Source of the DNA: Euphorbia lathyris
Lineage: Eukaryota > Streptophyta > Magnoliopsida > Malpighiales > Euphorbiaceae
Length of the DNA stretch: 64,000 nucleotides
NCBI RefSeq assembly: GCF_963576675.1
Contig: NC_088914.1
Span: forward strand, 85,558,441-85,622,440
Direction of reading: 5' to 3'
Under the pieces are notes generated by a model. That model worked only from the letters and a program-made list of their open reading frames with translations. It had not been told where the DNA came from and searched no databases. The position numbers and the translations under genes were made by a program. Shown here one piece after another: positions 52,746 through 64,000 of this stretch (positions are counted from its first letter, which is position 1; every line of letters starts with the position of its first letter).

Positions 52746-53693
52746 AAAGCTTAATATAAGATATGATTTTAAAGTTTAGAGACTATACAAAAAGTACTGA
52801 GTTGTTGTACCTTGGCCATATAGTCCAGTTGAAAAGTGATTTGAAAAGAAGGTTGGCTATGTATGTTAGCTCAATTTACATGTACGCTATTGTAACGAAG
52901 ATTTAGAGCATGTTTGGTTCAGTTCAGATATTGTTGTTTACTGTAGTCAATATATGTTAGATAATTTTCTTTATAAAGTAACTAGAAACAGTTATTTCTC
53001 AATTCTAATCAAACACTTTATATTTGCAGTTTGGAGTAAAATAACAAGAACCGAGAACCAAATGGTTACTTAAACAAGCAATCTCAAGTTTAAGTCTTGG
53101 CTTAATACACATATATACTTTCCTAGATTATCCGATTGACCCCTAAACTTCATGTTGCTAATTGCTTAAATTATCTTATTATACCCCTTAAGTCCACATG
53201 GTAGATTAATGAGAGATTTAGATAAAAGTTGAAACATATATCCCGTTAATCAAATTCAGCGACTAATAGAATATTGTAACCAAGCTTAGAAGGCTAATAA
53301 GCCACTGTAAATAAATTCAGATGGTTAACGAGATATCTCCAAAAATAAAAGAGCTGAATCAGCGGGTTCCTGATGTATTAAGGGTGCGCAACAAACTTTA
53401 AATGAGAAATGAGTCATATATTCTACTTTTAGACAACATTTGGTTAATTAATTTAAGCCAAACGAATAGTGTCCATTTGTTTTCTTTAGCTCTGTTTTTT
53501 TTTTTTTTTGTTTTATTCCAAATCGTATACATAAAGCTTTTAGTTAGGATTGATAAATAAGTGTTCAATATAATTATTTTGAAAGAAAAATCAACTAACT
53601 TTTACCTGCTATAATCAACAGTAACAATAAATAGTAAACAACGTCAATCGAATCAAACATAATATTAAAATTAAGAAGTTAATGTCCTAATTA

Positions 53694-53981
53694 GTGGCGA
53701 ATGTGATTACTCAGTTGGGGGACGATTTTATACGTGCATTCGATTTTATTTTTTTTTGTATATATGCGTGTTATAATTTGAATGATCAAGAACAAATTTT
53801 TAGTATTAATGTACAATTTCTTAAAATTAAGCTAGATTTCGTTTAATAGTTCTAACATTTAAAAAAATCAAGTGTTTTTAACCATCTTATCTACCTTTAA
53901 ACAATGATATATTACTGCATAAAATCTATATAGACTAATATTTAGAGGGGCCGAAACTATTCGTTACCCGGCCCACCCCTG
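53694..53981. mobile_element. Nonautonomous DNA element in the P450 pseudogene intron
   Basis: 288 bp between direct repeats GTCCTAATTA (53684-53693 and 53982-53991). The ends GTGGCGAATG and CCCACCCCTG loosely resemble hAT ends (CAGTGGCG or CAGGGGTGG). It sits 47 bp downstream of exon 2 in gene orientation, within the intron. Confidence 0.55.
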
Positions 53982-54766
53982 GTCCTAATTAGGGAAATAA
54001 AATTAAAAAAAAATGTAGTAATGGGAAAGGAAATCACCTTCAATTTATCAAGATGGAAAGCTGGATTAAGAATCTTCCTGTGCAAAGTCCATTCTTTTCC
54101 ATCAATAAGTCCTCTCATAAAAAACATAAAAGATGGAGTTACTTCTGGTTTATGAAACTCGAAATTCCTCCTCATTATTTCTTTAATTAGCTTTGGATCT
54201 AATATCATCACATGTACATTCGGCCCATAACAAAGGGCTTCTCTGCACCATTTTCAAATATTTAAGATTCCGAGTTGCACATATTAAACTTTCTTCGGTT
54301 TTGTTAGTTGTGAATATTTAATTCAACTAATAAAGTATTCACATAGTTTCAAATTTTTGGAGAAGTATTAATTCGGTTTTCATTTTAACCTTTAACGTTT
54401 GTGAAATGATTCACTTATAGTTTTGGATGATGGACTTTGACTTAATGTTTGCAAAAATAATACCAATTTAGCAACAAATTTTGTTATTCAGGACTATAAT
54501 TGTAATATTTTATAAAGTTGAGGCTAAAATGATGCTTTTTTTCAATTTTGTACATTGAGGCAAAATTGATACAATTCTCCAGAAATTTTGAAGTTATTTT
54601 TTGTTTATTTTGATATTTTATTCCTTAATTCAATTAAAATCATCATTCACTAAAAAAAAAAAGGTATTATTCATTTTATTTAGGTTTGAAATTTATATTT
54701 TTTACAATTTAATTACGATTTTTATGTTTTTTTAATAGATACATCCAATCCAATATTAATTTTTTT

Positions 54767-55156
54767 GGCTAAATTACACCCATAGCCACTGAACTTTACT
54801 CATTTTTTCATGCTATAACTACTAAACTTCAAAACGTAATATAAAAATCATTTACACATTTTAACATTATAACCACTAAACTTTAATTAAGGCCTCAAAA
54901 CGAAAAAAATAAAATTAAAGTGGTTTAGAATCACATTTTTTATTTCCCAAAATCAAAATATTTAAAGTTTTCTCTCTCTAAACATTCAATTTTTCACTCT
55001 TAACCAAACAACAATCAAATGACCTCAAAATAAAATAAAAATAAAGAACTAAAGTTTCTTAGAATATCATTAATTGACATGTAGTTACTTTTATGTTACG
55101 TATTCAAATTTAATAACAATACCGTAAAAATGAGTAAAAGTGAATATAATTTACCC
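54767..55156. mobile_element. Possible long-TIR MITE in intron 1 of the P450 pseudogene
   Basis: The left end GGCTAAATTACACCCATAGC and the inverted right end GGGTAAATTATATTCACTTT share spaced identity, including a common TTTACTCATTTTT inside. No target duplication is clear. Confidence 0.35.
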
Positions 55157-55547
55157 ATCTAAACCACTTATAAAAGAACTCGAAAATTTCTAAAATTCTA
55201 TCCCTAACTATAAACACTTGAATAAAGAAGAAAAAGGATTAGATATAAAATACTCACCATTCGTGGAGGCCAATTGTTGAAGTAATGGATTGATACGAGA
55301 AGCAAAATCATGGGTCAAGTCCATAGGTTTAGACATAACCTGGGACGACGACAACCTCTTCATCTCATCAACATGTATACCTTGTCTTTTCAACTTCTTT
55401 CTTATCATTTTGGGTCTCCACCATATGGAATTTGCCATTTTTATTATTAGGATCAAACACAACAACAATAAACCCAAAACCCAGAAATTTCCCATTTTTA
55501 ATTAATTTGCTAATTAATCACCATTAAGAAGAGCTACTGTGATCTAA

Positions 55548-55855
55548 GGGTCCGTTTGGTTGCTACTTTTTATGCTCCTTTTTGCCTTTTCATTTCAAAA
55601 GAGAGAGTTTTAGGTGTTTGGTTAGTAATCTCCTGTTTGCCTTTTAAATCTGAAAAGCAGCGTTAGGTGTTTGGTTAGTGACCTCCTGTTTGCCTTTCAC
55701 ACCTGAAAAACAGCCTTTTACAAAAGCAGAGAATCTCTGCTTTTTGGAAAAACAGCTTTTTCAAAAAGCAAACAGCAAACCGTAACAGCAAACAGCAAAC
55801 CGTAACAGCAAATGGCAACAGCAAACAGCAAACAGTAGGTAAAACAAACGAGCCC
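55548..55855. mobile_element. PIF/Harbinger-like (Tourist) MITE upstream of the P450 pseudogene
   Basis: 308 bp with a 3-bp TAA target duplication (55545-55547 and 55856-55858). Ends are GGGTCCGTTTGGTT and, inverted, GGGCTCGTTTGTTTT. A run of AACAGCAAACAGCAAACCGT-type short repeats lies near the right end. It sits about 50 bp upstream of the exon 1 ATG, inside the former promoter. Confidence 0.75.
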
Positions 55856-56040
55856 TAAGTAGTTTTTATCGCTTTCCCTTTTGATTGGCAGATTTTTAGG
55901 GATTTTAATTAACTGTTGTAATATTGTTTTACCTCTTCTTATCTTGAACGTGAAGTGAAATTGTTGAGTTAATTTAACCATAATTATAGATAAGATTAAG
56001 GATAAATTTAGCAATTTGGATATGTTAGTATATACATAAA

Positions 56041-56442
56041 CGGGGCGTTTGGTATTCTATTGGGATAGGGATAAGGATAAAGGTTGGGATATGGATAAGG
56101 ATAAATAGTTGGGATAAGGATAAAAATATAATTCGAGAATTATTATTCAATGTTTGGTACGTGGGATAGGGATATGGATAAAATAATACATTTTACTATT
56201 TTAACCTTATTTAAACTACATAACATTAATTTGAGAGATAAGATGGACTTTTCCATCCTATTAAAATCGCAGGAGCTTATCCCACCTCCTTATACCACCC
56301 CCTCCTGGGTATAGGATTTGAGGGATAAGAGACTTATCCCTCATCTGTCTCACTCTTCTATCTCACAAACAAACGCGAGATAATTTATCTCGTATTTTTT
56401 ATCCCTATCCCACCTCTTATATCCTTCCTAACAAACACCCCG
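56041..56442. mobile_element. MITE with CGGGGYGTTTGKTA ends
   Basis: 402 bp, starting CGGGGCGTTTGGTA and ending with its inverted counterpart TAACAAACACCCCG. The interior is full of GGGATAAGGATA-like words near the left end and their complement TATCCCTATCCC near the right. No target duplication is visible, so the superfamily is uncertain. Confidence 0.6.
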
Positions 56443-56633
56443 TGAAGAGAATTTAATAAGGAGTGGTAAAAGAAATATATCTGTAAATTATTGAAGATAT
56501 ACTTCAAGTCGGTATAGAAACTGCTACAGGAGATAACTCGAGGTTAAACAATAAATAGGTCTATAAATATTAAGATTATAGAATAGAAGAATTGGAGAAA
56601 TAGAAATTGGATCAGTAGAATACAATGAACTAA

Positions 56634-56925
56634 GGCCTTGTTTGATAAAGCACTTAATTACTTAAATTAAAATATTAAGCACTTATTTAATTTAAGTGTG
56701 TTTGATAACGGTTGTTTCTCCACCACTTAAATTAGTTAATTAAGTTAAAAATCACTTATTTTGACAAGTCAAAATATTTAACTTAATAGTTTAAGTTAAA
56801 CATTATCAACAAATATTTTTATAAAAGTTAAATCATTCAATACTTTCAGCACTTATAATATTCAGCACTTAAAAGTCAGTACTTATTTTTTCAGCACTTA
56901 ATTTTCAGTTTTATCAAACAGCACC
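56634..56925. mobile_element. PIF/Harbinger-like (Tourist) MITE
   Basis: 292 bp with TAA duplications (56631-56633 and 56926-56928). Ends are GGCCTTGTTTGATAA and, inverted, GGTGCTGTTTGATAA. AT-rich interior with repeated CAGCACTTA words. Confidence 0.7.
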
Positions 56926-56928
56926 TAA

Positions 56929-57402
56929 GAGAACAACTTATATATCGTTCAAGTATAACGGTTACCCTCCTATCCTATAAAATAATTACTAAACTACTCT
57001 TAAACTTAATACAACAGTAATTCTAATATTCCCCTCAAACTCGACGGTGAATATTGAGTAAATCCAATTATTCAACCAAACTGTTAAACAATTTAACTAG
57101 TAACGATTTTGTAAGTATACCTGGTAACTGCTACTTGGTAGCAATGTTCAATAATTTAATAAGTCCAATTTGTATCTTTTTTCGTAGAAAATTGAAATCA
57201 ACTTCTATATGCTTAGATCGCTCATGAAAGATGGAATTGTGTGCCGATACATAATAGTAGATTTATTGTCACAATACAAATACAATTACTTAACTACCCT
57301 CTTATCATATACAATAATTACTAAACTACCCTTAAGCTTAATACAACTGTAATTCTAATATTGAAATATCACACGATCGAAATAACAAAAGTATGAGTTG
57401 TT
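56929..57402. other. Spacer downstream of the P450 gene
   Basis: AT-rich. Presumably holds the 3' untranslated region and polyadenylation site of the gene ending at 57403. An imperfect direct repeat of about 45 bp (AATAATTACTAAACTACTCT near 56980, AATAATTACTAAACTACCCT near 57310) is visible. Confidence 0.4.
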
Positions 57403-60400
57403 TTAAATCTTGTTCAAGATAATTTGGGCACCAAATTGAGGTTGAAGAGTGATAGAAACGTGAGGAGAATGTGCGTAGGAAGAGGAAAGCCCGAAAGAGA
57501 AATGTTGTAAAATGAGAACTAATGCTAATTTAGCTTCAAGCATAGCAAAATTTTGGCCGATGCAAATTCTTGGTCCCCAACCGAAGGCAAAAAAGCAAGA
57601 TTGATCCTTTGTTGCTTTCGAAATGCCGTCGGAAAATCTGTCGGGATTGAATTCATTTGCATCTTCTCCCCATAAATTTGGATCTCTATGAATGAGATAA
57701 GTTGGAATAGTAAACATGATTCCTCCAGGAAATGTGTAATCTCCAATCTTAGTCTCTTCCTGAACAGTTCTCATAAGGGATGTTGGTGGATACAACCTTA
57801 GAACCTCGAGTAAGATCATGTTCACCTGAAATAATTAACAATAATATACGATGATTATTAACTGTTAATTAACTTTAAACATTCGGGTAAAGTATTAATT
57901 TGGTTTTTAGACTTGCCATCTACAACTATCGGATTCACCCTATATGGGTGGTTCCAGATAGCCTTATGTCTCGAAAAAATGACAACATTCAGGGTTCAGT
58001 GACAGAGATTTTTGAGGTGCTCTCCATCGATATATGAGTGCTTAATTGATATTCTTTTAGTACTTTTGTATAACAAATTAAAACCCAATAATAGCTTCCA
58101 TAGAGTTTTTAAGCATTTTTCGGTGATGATGCTCAAATAATCCCTAACCCCCATGTATCCGTCCATACTTAGGAAGAGGGTCTAAGAGTGCTGCAATTGC
58201 ACTCTCAGACTCTCTTCTTGGCTCCGCCACTATCTACGCATAATAGGTCTAAAAAATAAATTTTATGAACAATTACTTAAGTAAGTTATGAGTCTCCTAA
58301 CCTTGTTTACGATGATCTATTGACCCCGTAAACTTGTTTAAAATGGTAAATACTTCAACTTTGTCAAAAATCTCTCACCGATCTTTCACATGGATGTATG
58401 AGGGATCAATAAATCACTTATAAATCACTTTTATAAGCAAGTTTAAAATGATGTTTTTACATTAGACATATAAAAAAAAGTGTTTGAATTGTTAAAAATG
58501 CAATTTCAAATACAAATGAAACAGATAACACATTTTTACCCGGATAAATTACATACGTGATGTATAATATTTGTCCTATTTCATACTTTGGTGTACAACC
58601 TTCAATTTTGCATATAAAAGTATACAATCTATTGGGACCTCCCACTAAAGTTTACAGCAGGTAATTTGGTGACCGATCAACGTGCCACATTAGCAATTTG
58701 ACCTTCTTAAAAGTTAAAAGTCGACCGGACAACGCACCACGTCAGCAATTTTGACTTTTATAGAGGTTAAATTGCTGACTTGACACGTTGATTTCGTATT
58801 GACCGGGCATAATTACCAGCTCTACACTGTATTGGGCCGTCACCGAAAAGTTGTACAATGAACTTAACGAGTGAAATTATAATTAATCGATGACTCAACA
58901 TGTGAAATTAAAAGACCAAAATACTCACAATCTTGAGTTGATTGAGGTCATCAAAAGTTGGTCTATTTTTCCCAATAAGTTGGAGAACCTCTTTTCTAGC
59001 TTTGTCTTGCCATTTTGGATCCATGCTCAAACATATGATAGTCCAAGTTAGAAGATTTGCAGTAGTTTCATGACCAGCAAAGTAGAAGAGTTTGCATTCT
59101 TCAATCACATCTTCTCTTGACATTCCCTTATTATTTTTGTTGTTTTCAATCTCATCAAAATTTGATTTCAGTAACAGATCCAATAGATCCTTTTGGTCTC
59201 CACTTCCTGCAGATAGGATTAGTGGTGTCAAAAATCAAAATTATGTCATGTAATTTATATATTTTGGCTTAATACATCAGGATAACTTTGTACTTGTCGG
59301 ATTATCTAATTATCCCAGAATATTGGAGATATCTCATTATCCTGAACCTGATCACAGTGATTTATTAGCTTCTAAACTTGCTTAAAGTAACATATTCATC
59401 TTTAAAGTAGTTACATCAATCTATTAGTTCTCTAAACTTGTTTAAAGTGATGCACGTTTAACTTATCCAAATCTTTTTTTTTCTCTTTGTTCTATCACGT
59501 GGACTTGTTGGCTAATGACACATTTTAACCAAGTGGATGGGCTAAACCCCCTATTGCTACTTGTCACTATAATAGAAGATTTGAAGCACATATCACGTTA
59601 ACCAAATTCAAAAGCTAATAAATTACTTTAAGTATAGTCATGGATCAATATACCATTTTATGTAACTTCAGTACATCTCTTATTTAGGTTCCAATTGGTT
59701 TTCTAGGTCTCTAATGTATTTAGTCATGTACAAATGACACTAAAATAATAATGACTTAGAACTTTCGCTCCTGAAATTATCTCATTTTGTCAATTAGCTT
59801 CCTCTATTTAGTGGTCAACCTATCAACCTCTCAACTCAATAAATGTAACACTACGTGTCTTTTTATGTGTTACATGACATTGATTAGCCCATCAATTAAT
59901 CTTGTACATCCTATTAGCCCCCTCAACTCATCAAATGTAACACTCTATGCCCCTTTGGATTTTTATGTTTGTTCAAAGCAATGAAAAAAAGTCAATATCA
60001 GGATGCAGAATGTGTATTGGAATGAATGCCCAAAATGTTTTGGGAGGTGTACTCAAAATGTACAACGATTTTTGAGTTGAAAGGGATGATAGGTTGGCCA
60101 CTAAACAGAGGAGGCTAAGTGACAAACTGGAACTGTTAGAACAGAAACTGGAAAAATACAAAAATTATCGAACCCAGTAATGGGATCAGTTGCAGACTAT
60201 ATCGCTTTCTTTAAAACATTCGTGGAACTGCCAGATAAAACAGCCCACTCGTAATACGAGTTCGTATTGCATAATACGAACTCGGTCTGACTACACTCAA
60301 ATTAACTCAGTTTCGAATTTCAGAAAGCACGAAAAAATTTAAAATTAAATGATGAAAACAAGAATCATATAGCTATTTATAGAACAAAAAAGAGTTGTTG

Positions 60401-62754
60401 TTCTGATGGAGAAGAAGGTGGGAGAAAATTCAGGGAAGTGAGAAACTACAAAGACTTATTCGATATAACACCACACCAACCCAACTCGGCCCGACTCAAG
60501 CATTAAGCAGGTTCTCGTCCTTTCTCAAAAGTGGGGTACCCTTAAGCCATCCAAGTGTGTAAAGGTCTTCTTTATAAATATCACTACTTATTTCTAGCAA
60601 TATAGGATGTTTTAACTCTTCTAAAACTCCTTGAAAACAAATTTTCCTGGCTTTTTTCACAAATTCAAATTAGACCAAGTGACCAACTCCAAAAGTTCAG
60701 AGGCTATGGTGGCATTAAGCTAACAATAATCTGTCTCATTCATATGAAAAGAATAATAATAATACCTGATAGTATAGCCTTCTCCCTTTTCTTTATTACT
60801 CCTTCTAGTATAACTTGAATTTCTCTGTGGATTTGCATCATTTTTTTCTTCAATTTTGACAGCAACAACCTACCAAAAAGGACCCATTTCACTCACAACT
60901 TAGAAAATTCTTGTATTTAATTTGAATTTGATGAAGTCATGGTTTGAAAAATTGGATTGATTAAATTAAACAACAAAAGTGGGTCACATTAAATGTCTTA
61001 TACCATTGTTTTTATGTATCAAATTAAATGTCTTTTATATATAAAAAAATGGAGTAAAAGAATGAATTTTGAAGCACCTTGACCATGGAGAAGTGAGACT
61101 GAAAAGTGACTGTAGAAAGTATTTTCCTTGTTGCCTTTGAAGAGCAAAAATCAAATTGCCTTCTTGAAGATTACTACCAAAAGCTGCTCTTGAGATAATA
61201 TCAGCTGTTAATTTCTGAAATTCAATCAACACATCCAATTCTACACAATCTTCTTCACCTATCATTTTCTCCCATTTCTCAACCATTTCTTCACAACATA
61301 CCATGAAAGATGGCAACATACCCTACAAAAAGTTTGAAAAGTATAATATCTTAAGAAGTTAAGTGCATAATAGATTTCTCTGTAAACAAGTTTAGAGAGC
61401 GGAATTCAATTAGTCCATAGATCACTTTATAGAAGAACTTCTATTGTATTTCAAATATAATACATCCAACTAATGAAAAGAGAGTTGCATATCAATTCAT
61501 GAGAAATCATCGGTGTTAAGAAATAAATGTGTACAAGTGTCATTATTTGATTGGACGAATGTATTATACGGAGTATTGTAGAATTTCTCAACAAGACATT
61601 ATGTAAATTTAAGAGACCAGTCAGTTTTTAGAACCAAGTTCAAAAAGACCCTTAATGTATTAAGTATTAATTTTTAAGTTTAATTAACATTTGATGACGG
61701 ATTATATTTACACTCTACACGTGGAATGACCTCGTAACCTCATTATAGGCTAACTTTGAGCAGGTAAGATTCATATTCTAAGGAAATTTCTGTAGTAAGC
61801 CGGGATCAATATTTGTCTCGTGCACTTAAATGATGTCATGTCAAACCATCTATGAACTATGAACGTGTCATCATTTGAGTGGAGGGACCAATACTTATCC
61901 AAGTTCACAGTAGAATTTCTCCATATTCTAGTTAACCGCTTGAATTTGTTTAAAGTTATATAATTAGCTACTTAAATCTACGTGACAAAAAAAGAAAGGA
62001 TTTGGACGAATTGAAAAGTATAACGATACCAACATGTGACACCTCGGAAGCCTTCGGATCAGCCACCACATGTCTCAAAACAGGCCTTCAAATCTATTGA
62101 GAAGTTTCTCTGAAACGTCTCCTTCCTAAAGGGAGGCCCCAATGCGGCTAGGTTGAAAGCCCATATTTTGAAGGACTTCTCCTAAAATAAGACTCTAAAA
62201 AGAGAATGAGGCCTAGCACGCAAAGGATTTCTAAAAAACAAGTGATTCCGTCCATCCTTTTATATATATATATATATATATATAGACATCTATAGCCACG
62301 TGCTACGGCACGTTAACTCAACGACTCACATTTAATCCTTACTTTTCAGCTCTTCCTAAACATCTACTGACTTAGGCATCAGAGCGAGTTTACCAGACTC
62401 TGGCTCTGACCATTAGTTCTGTTTTATAGGTTCATACACGAAGATTCATTAAGACGTTCAGACTCTCTGTCTCGAGTTCATAAACACAGTTATCACTCTA
62501 TAAACAAGTTCACGGCACCAATTATATGAGAATTACCTTCAACTTTTCAATGTGGAAAGCAGGATTGATAATCTTCCTATGCAAAGACCACTTGTCACCA
62601 TCAATATTAGCAAGTCCTTTTAAGAAAAACTTCATAGTTGGAGTTATTTCTGGCTTTTTAAACTCCATTTTCTTTGTCAATATCTCTCTTACAAGCTTTG
62701 GATCCATAATCACCACATTTGGGATCCCTCCATACCACATAACTATTGGCTTTT
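57403..62754 (-). CDS. CYP72-type cytochrome P450 monooxygenase; first exon beyond the window
   Basis: Exons on the minus strand: 62754-62537, 61322-61078, 60869-60766, 59206-58929, 57825-57403, all with GT-AG borders and matching phases; about 421 residues are visible. Exon 2 gives [20 protein letters not shown]. The oxygen-binding I-helix is [11 protein letters not shown], the K-helix ExxR is EVLRLYPP, the PERF-like block is FNPDRF, and the haem-binding loop is [10 protein letters not shown], with Cys as the iron ligand. Sequence is closest to the CYP72A group. Such enzymes sit on the ER membrane and use NADPH-P450 reductase to oxidise terpenoids or hormones; the substrate cannot be told. 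The missing exon would supply the membrane anchor, about 85-90 residues. The family's usual fourth exon is split here by a 1559-bp intron. No stop or frameshift was seen, so it is likely functional. Confidence 0.9.
58170..58222. other. Imperfect hairpin in the last P450 intron
   Basis: AGGAAGAGGGTCTAAGAGTG and its inverted partner CACTCTCAGACTCTCTTCTT form a stem of about 21 bp with three mismatches around a short TGCAATT-type loop. It may be part of a decayed MITE. Confidence 0.45.
59770..60140. mobile_element. Inverted-repeat MITE in the additional P450 intron
   Basis: TTTGTCAATTAGCTTCCTCT followed by ATTTAGTGGTCAACCTATCA near 59787-59830 is repeated in inverted form near 60070-60130 (about 60 bp, roughly 85 percent by eye). 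Exact ends and target duplication were not resolved. It lies wholly within the 59207-60765 intron. Confidence 0.55.
62263..62284. repeat. (TA)n microsatellite
   Basis: Alternating T/A run of about 22 bp in the intron between exons 2 and 3 of the P450 gene. Confidence 0.9.
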
Positions 62755-64000
62755 CTGCAATTTCACAACATTAAGATTCTGTTATAATTCAAATTTGCTT
62801 ATAAATTCGGCTGGAAATAAAACTGAATTGAATTGAAATGTAAGATTCTAACAACTATGTATATATATAGACCAAATTTGACCGTTTTTTACTCAAATTC
62901 TAAGTCATTTTTTCTTAAATTTAACTCTTAATAACATTGAACGAATAGTCAATAAACATGGCTTAGAGGATCAAATTGGTATCCAAAATTTTGTAAATTA
63001 ACTACCATTGTATAATTTTGTAACATTTTGGTCGTTGCAATATTCTAATACGTGACGTTTAACTCATTTTGAATTGAAAACTAACCTATTTAATTGTCAT
63101 GTTATACGTAAAAGTAAAAGAGTTATTTTCGACGTGGTCGCATATCTCTGTTTTATGGACCTTTTCTATCGGAATTTAGTAGCCTTTTTGACACTAATAT
63201 ATACTTTAGTGAATATTGATACAATTTACCGTGATTCTAATCCAAACCATAATTGTTAAATCGAGGTTCGACTTGTGACTCAAAATCCTCATTTTGTGAA
63301 TCGGGACTCGTGAATTGATCCGAATCAATTTTGATATCCAAATAGAAGCACTTACGTTAAAATTCAAATCTAATGCAATCCTAATAAATAGAGAATGACA
63401 TTTGAAGGGAACGAAAGAAATAGAAGAGAAAACAATAAGAAACAGAGAAGGAGAAGGAAAAAAAAAAGAGTTTGCATTTGTAAAGTCTAAAAGCCTCCTA
63501 ATTTTATTTCATAACTTTTTAATTAATTCTAGTTATGTACATATTTTTTACTCTTTTTTAAATTAAAAGCAATTTTTTTAATGGAGTTCATAAATTGACT
63601 GAATTGGTAGACTCGGGCGATTCTAGGGATAGTAACGGGTAAGGTATCCGCGGGTAGTGCCAATCTCAAACCCTTACCCGTTTATTTTTTAATTAAAACG
63701 TACCCGTCCAATTACCCTAATGGTTATACCTTTTGCATTCCATCGTCCCATTTAATCCGCGGGTACCCTTATCCGTTAAGAATCAATAAATAAAACAAAA
63801 AATATTACAAACTTAACAAAGTATAAATTTAATAAACCATTCATATAAAAATTGAACCTTAATCAATAAGAATAAATTAGCTTAGTAGTATCGCTCAATT
63901 ATTGAATTGAACAAAATGATGGGTTCAAATCTCACATTTTACATCTAAAAAACAATAATATTTTTTAATATATAAAAGAGTTATGATGGTAACGAGTACC
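62755..64000. other. First intron of the P450 gene and unresolved right edge
   Basis: No exon 1 (membrane anchor ending in a G before GT) could be found on the minus strand, so the intron probably runs off the window. From about 63610 the sequence has GGGTAAGG, CCGCGGGTA and ACCCTTACCCG words like those of plant hAT-type MITEs. That element may be cut by the window edge. Confidence 0.45.

Larger units (their letters stand above)
51490..55495 (-). pseudogene. CYP72-type cytochrome P450, dead copy (exons 1, 2 and part of 4)
   Basis: Exon 1 (55258-55495) encodes a membrane anchor (VLGLLLLCLILII) then WWRPKMIRKKLKRQGI. It skips about 12 residues usual in the family after GIH. Exon 2 (54038-54242) encodes LCYGPNVHVMILDPKLIKEI and ends NPAFHLDKLK. 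Joined at the conserved splice phase, the frame runs EKPFVM and then shifts into TGA TGA, because about 8 nt are missing. Exon 4 (51670 to about 51490) has a TAA where the family has Lys and encodes MMQIHKQIRQVLVDLIENRE, then DDLLNLLLKSN, and breaks off before the oxygen-binding helix. Exon 3 and the haem-binding exon are missing. Several MITEs lie in the introns. It is a tandem relative of the gene at 57403-62754. Confidence 0.88.

Overview
The window is nuclear DNA of a flowering plant, most likely a eudicot. The signs are AT-rich spacers, Ty3 and LINE retrotransposons of plant lineages, plant-type MITEs, a FAR1/FRS-family pseudogene, and intron-containing CYP72-family cytochrome P450 genes with GT-AG introns. 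No tRNA, rRNA or CRISPR array was recognised. The species cannot be named from the sequence.

Layout. 1-2.3 kb: wreck of an L1-type LINE. 3.9-6.5 kb: a second, 5'-truncated L1 LINE whose RNase H domain is cut at 6533 and resumes in frame at 24435. Between those points sits a 17.9-kb Ty3 element of the Tat/Ogre type (6534-24434; LTRs about 2.97 kb; target duplication TCGGC). 24.6-27.8 kb: minus-strand RTE-type LINE with a 17-bp target duplication, landed one base past the stop codon of the second LINE. 27.9-28.5 kb: a hAT MITE. 29.1-32.4 kb: a frameshifted FAR1/FRS pseudogene that carries its own hAT insertion. 32.4-34.8 kb: one possible exon on the minus strand, two short tandem duplications and a 156-bp LINE stub. 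34.86-40.28 kb: a third L1 LINE, bounded by a 15-bp target duplication, with ORF2 broken by only four stop codons. 40.57-48.51 kb: a long-TIR MITE that holds a 7.1-kb minus-strand Ty3 chromovirus-like element with one intact 1597-codon polyprotein and almost identical LTRs. 48.66-49.85 kb: a Mutator-like element with a 9-bp target duplication. 50.46-51.09 kb: a poly(A)-tailed retroinsertion. 51.5-62.75 kb: two minus-strand CYP72-type P450 loci, a dead copy (three exons left) and an apparently functional copy whose first exon lies beyond the right edge, with several MITEs in their introns and upstream DNA.

Most notable. The Tat/Ogre element carries not one Gag capsid-like domain but four: a normal one before the zinc knuckle and three more (13034-14056) between the knuckle and the protease. 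I know of no described Tat/Ogre element with this layout. The same element has an array of 22-bp palindromes just upstream of its LTR TATA box, three structured motifs just after the pol stop codon, and five consecutive tandem-repeat families (44, 50, 63-64, 46 and about 39/118 bp) before its 3' LTR. Its whole gag-pol frame is broken by only three stop codons, all of the kind made by C-to-T or G-to-A change.

How the parts relate. The only likely working host gene is the CYP72-type P450, an ER-bound monooxygenase. The chromovirus is the only element that looks coding-competent. The rest is a nest of insertions whose relative order can be read from intact target duplications: second LINE first, then Tat/Ogre, RTE and hAT insertions into or beside it.
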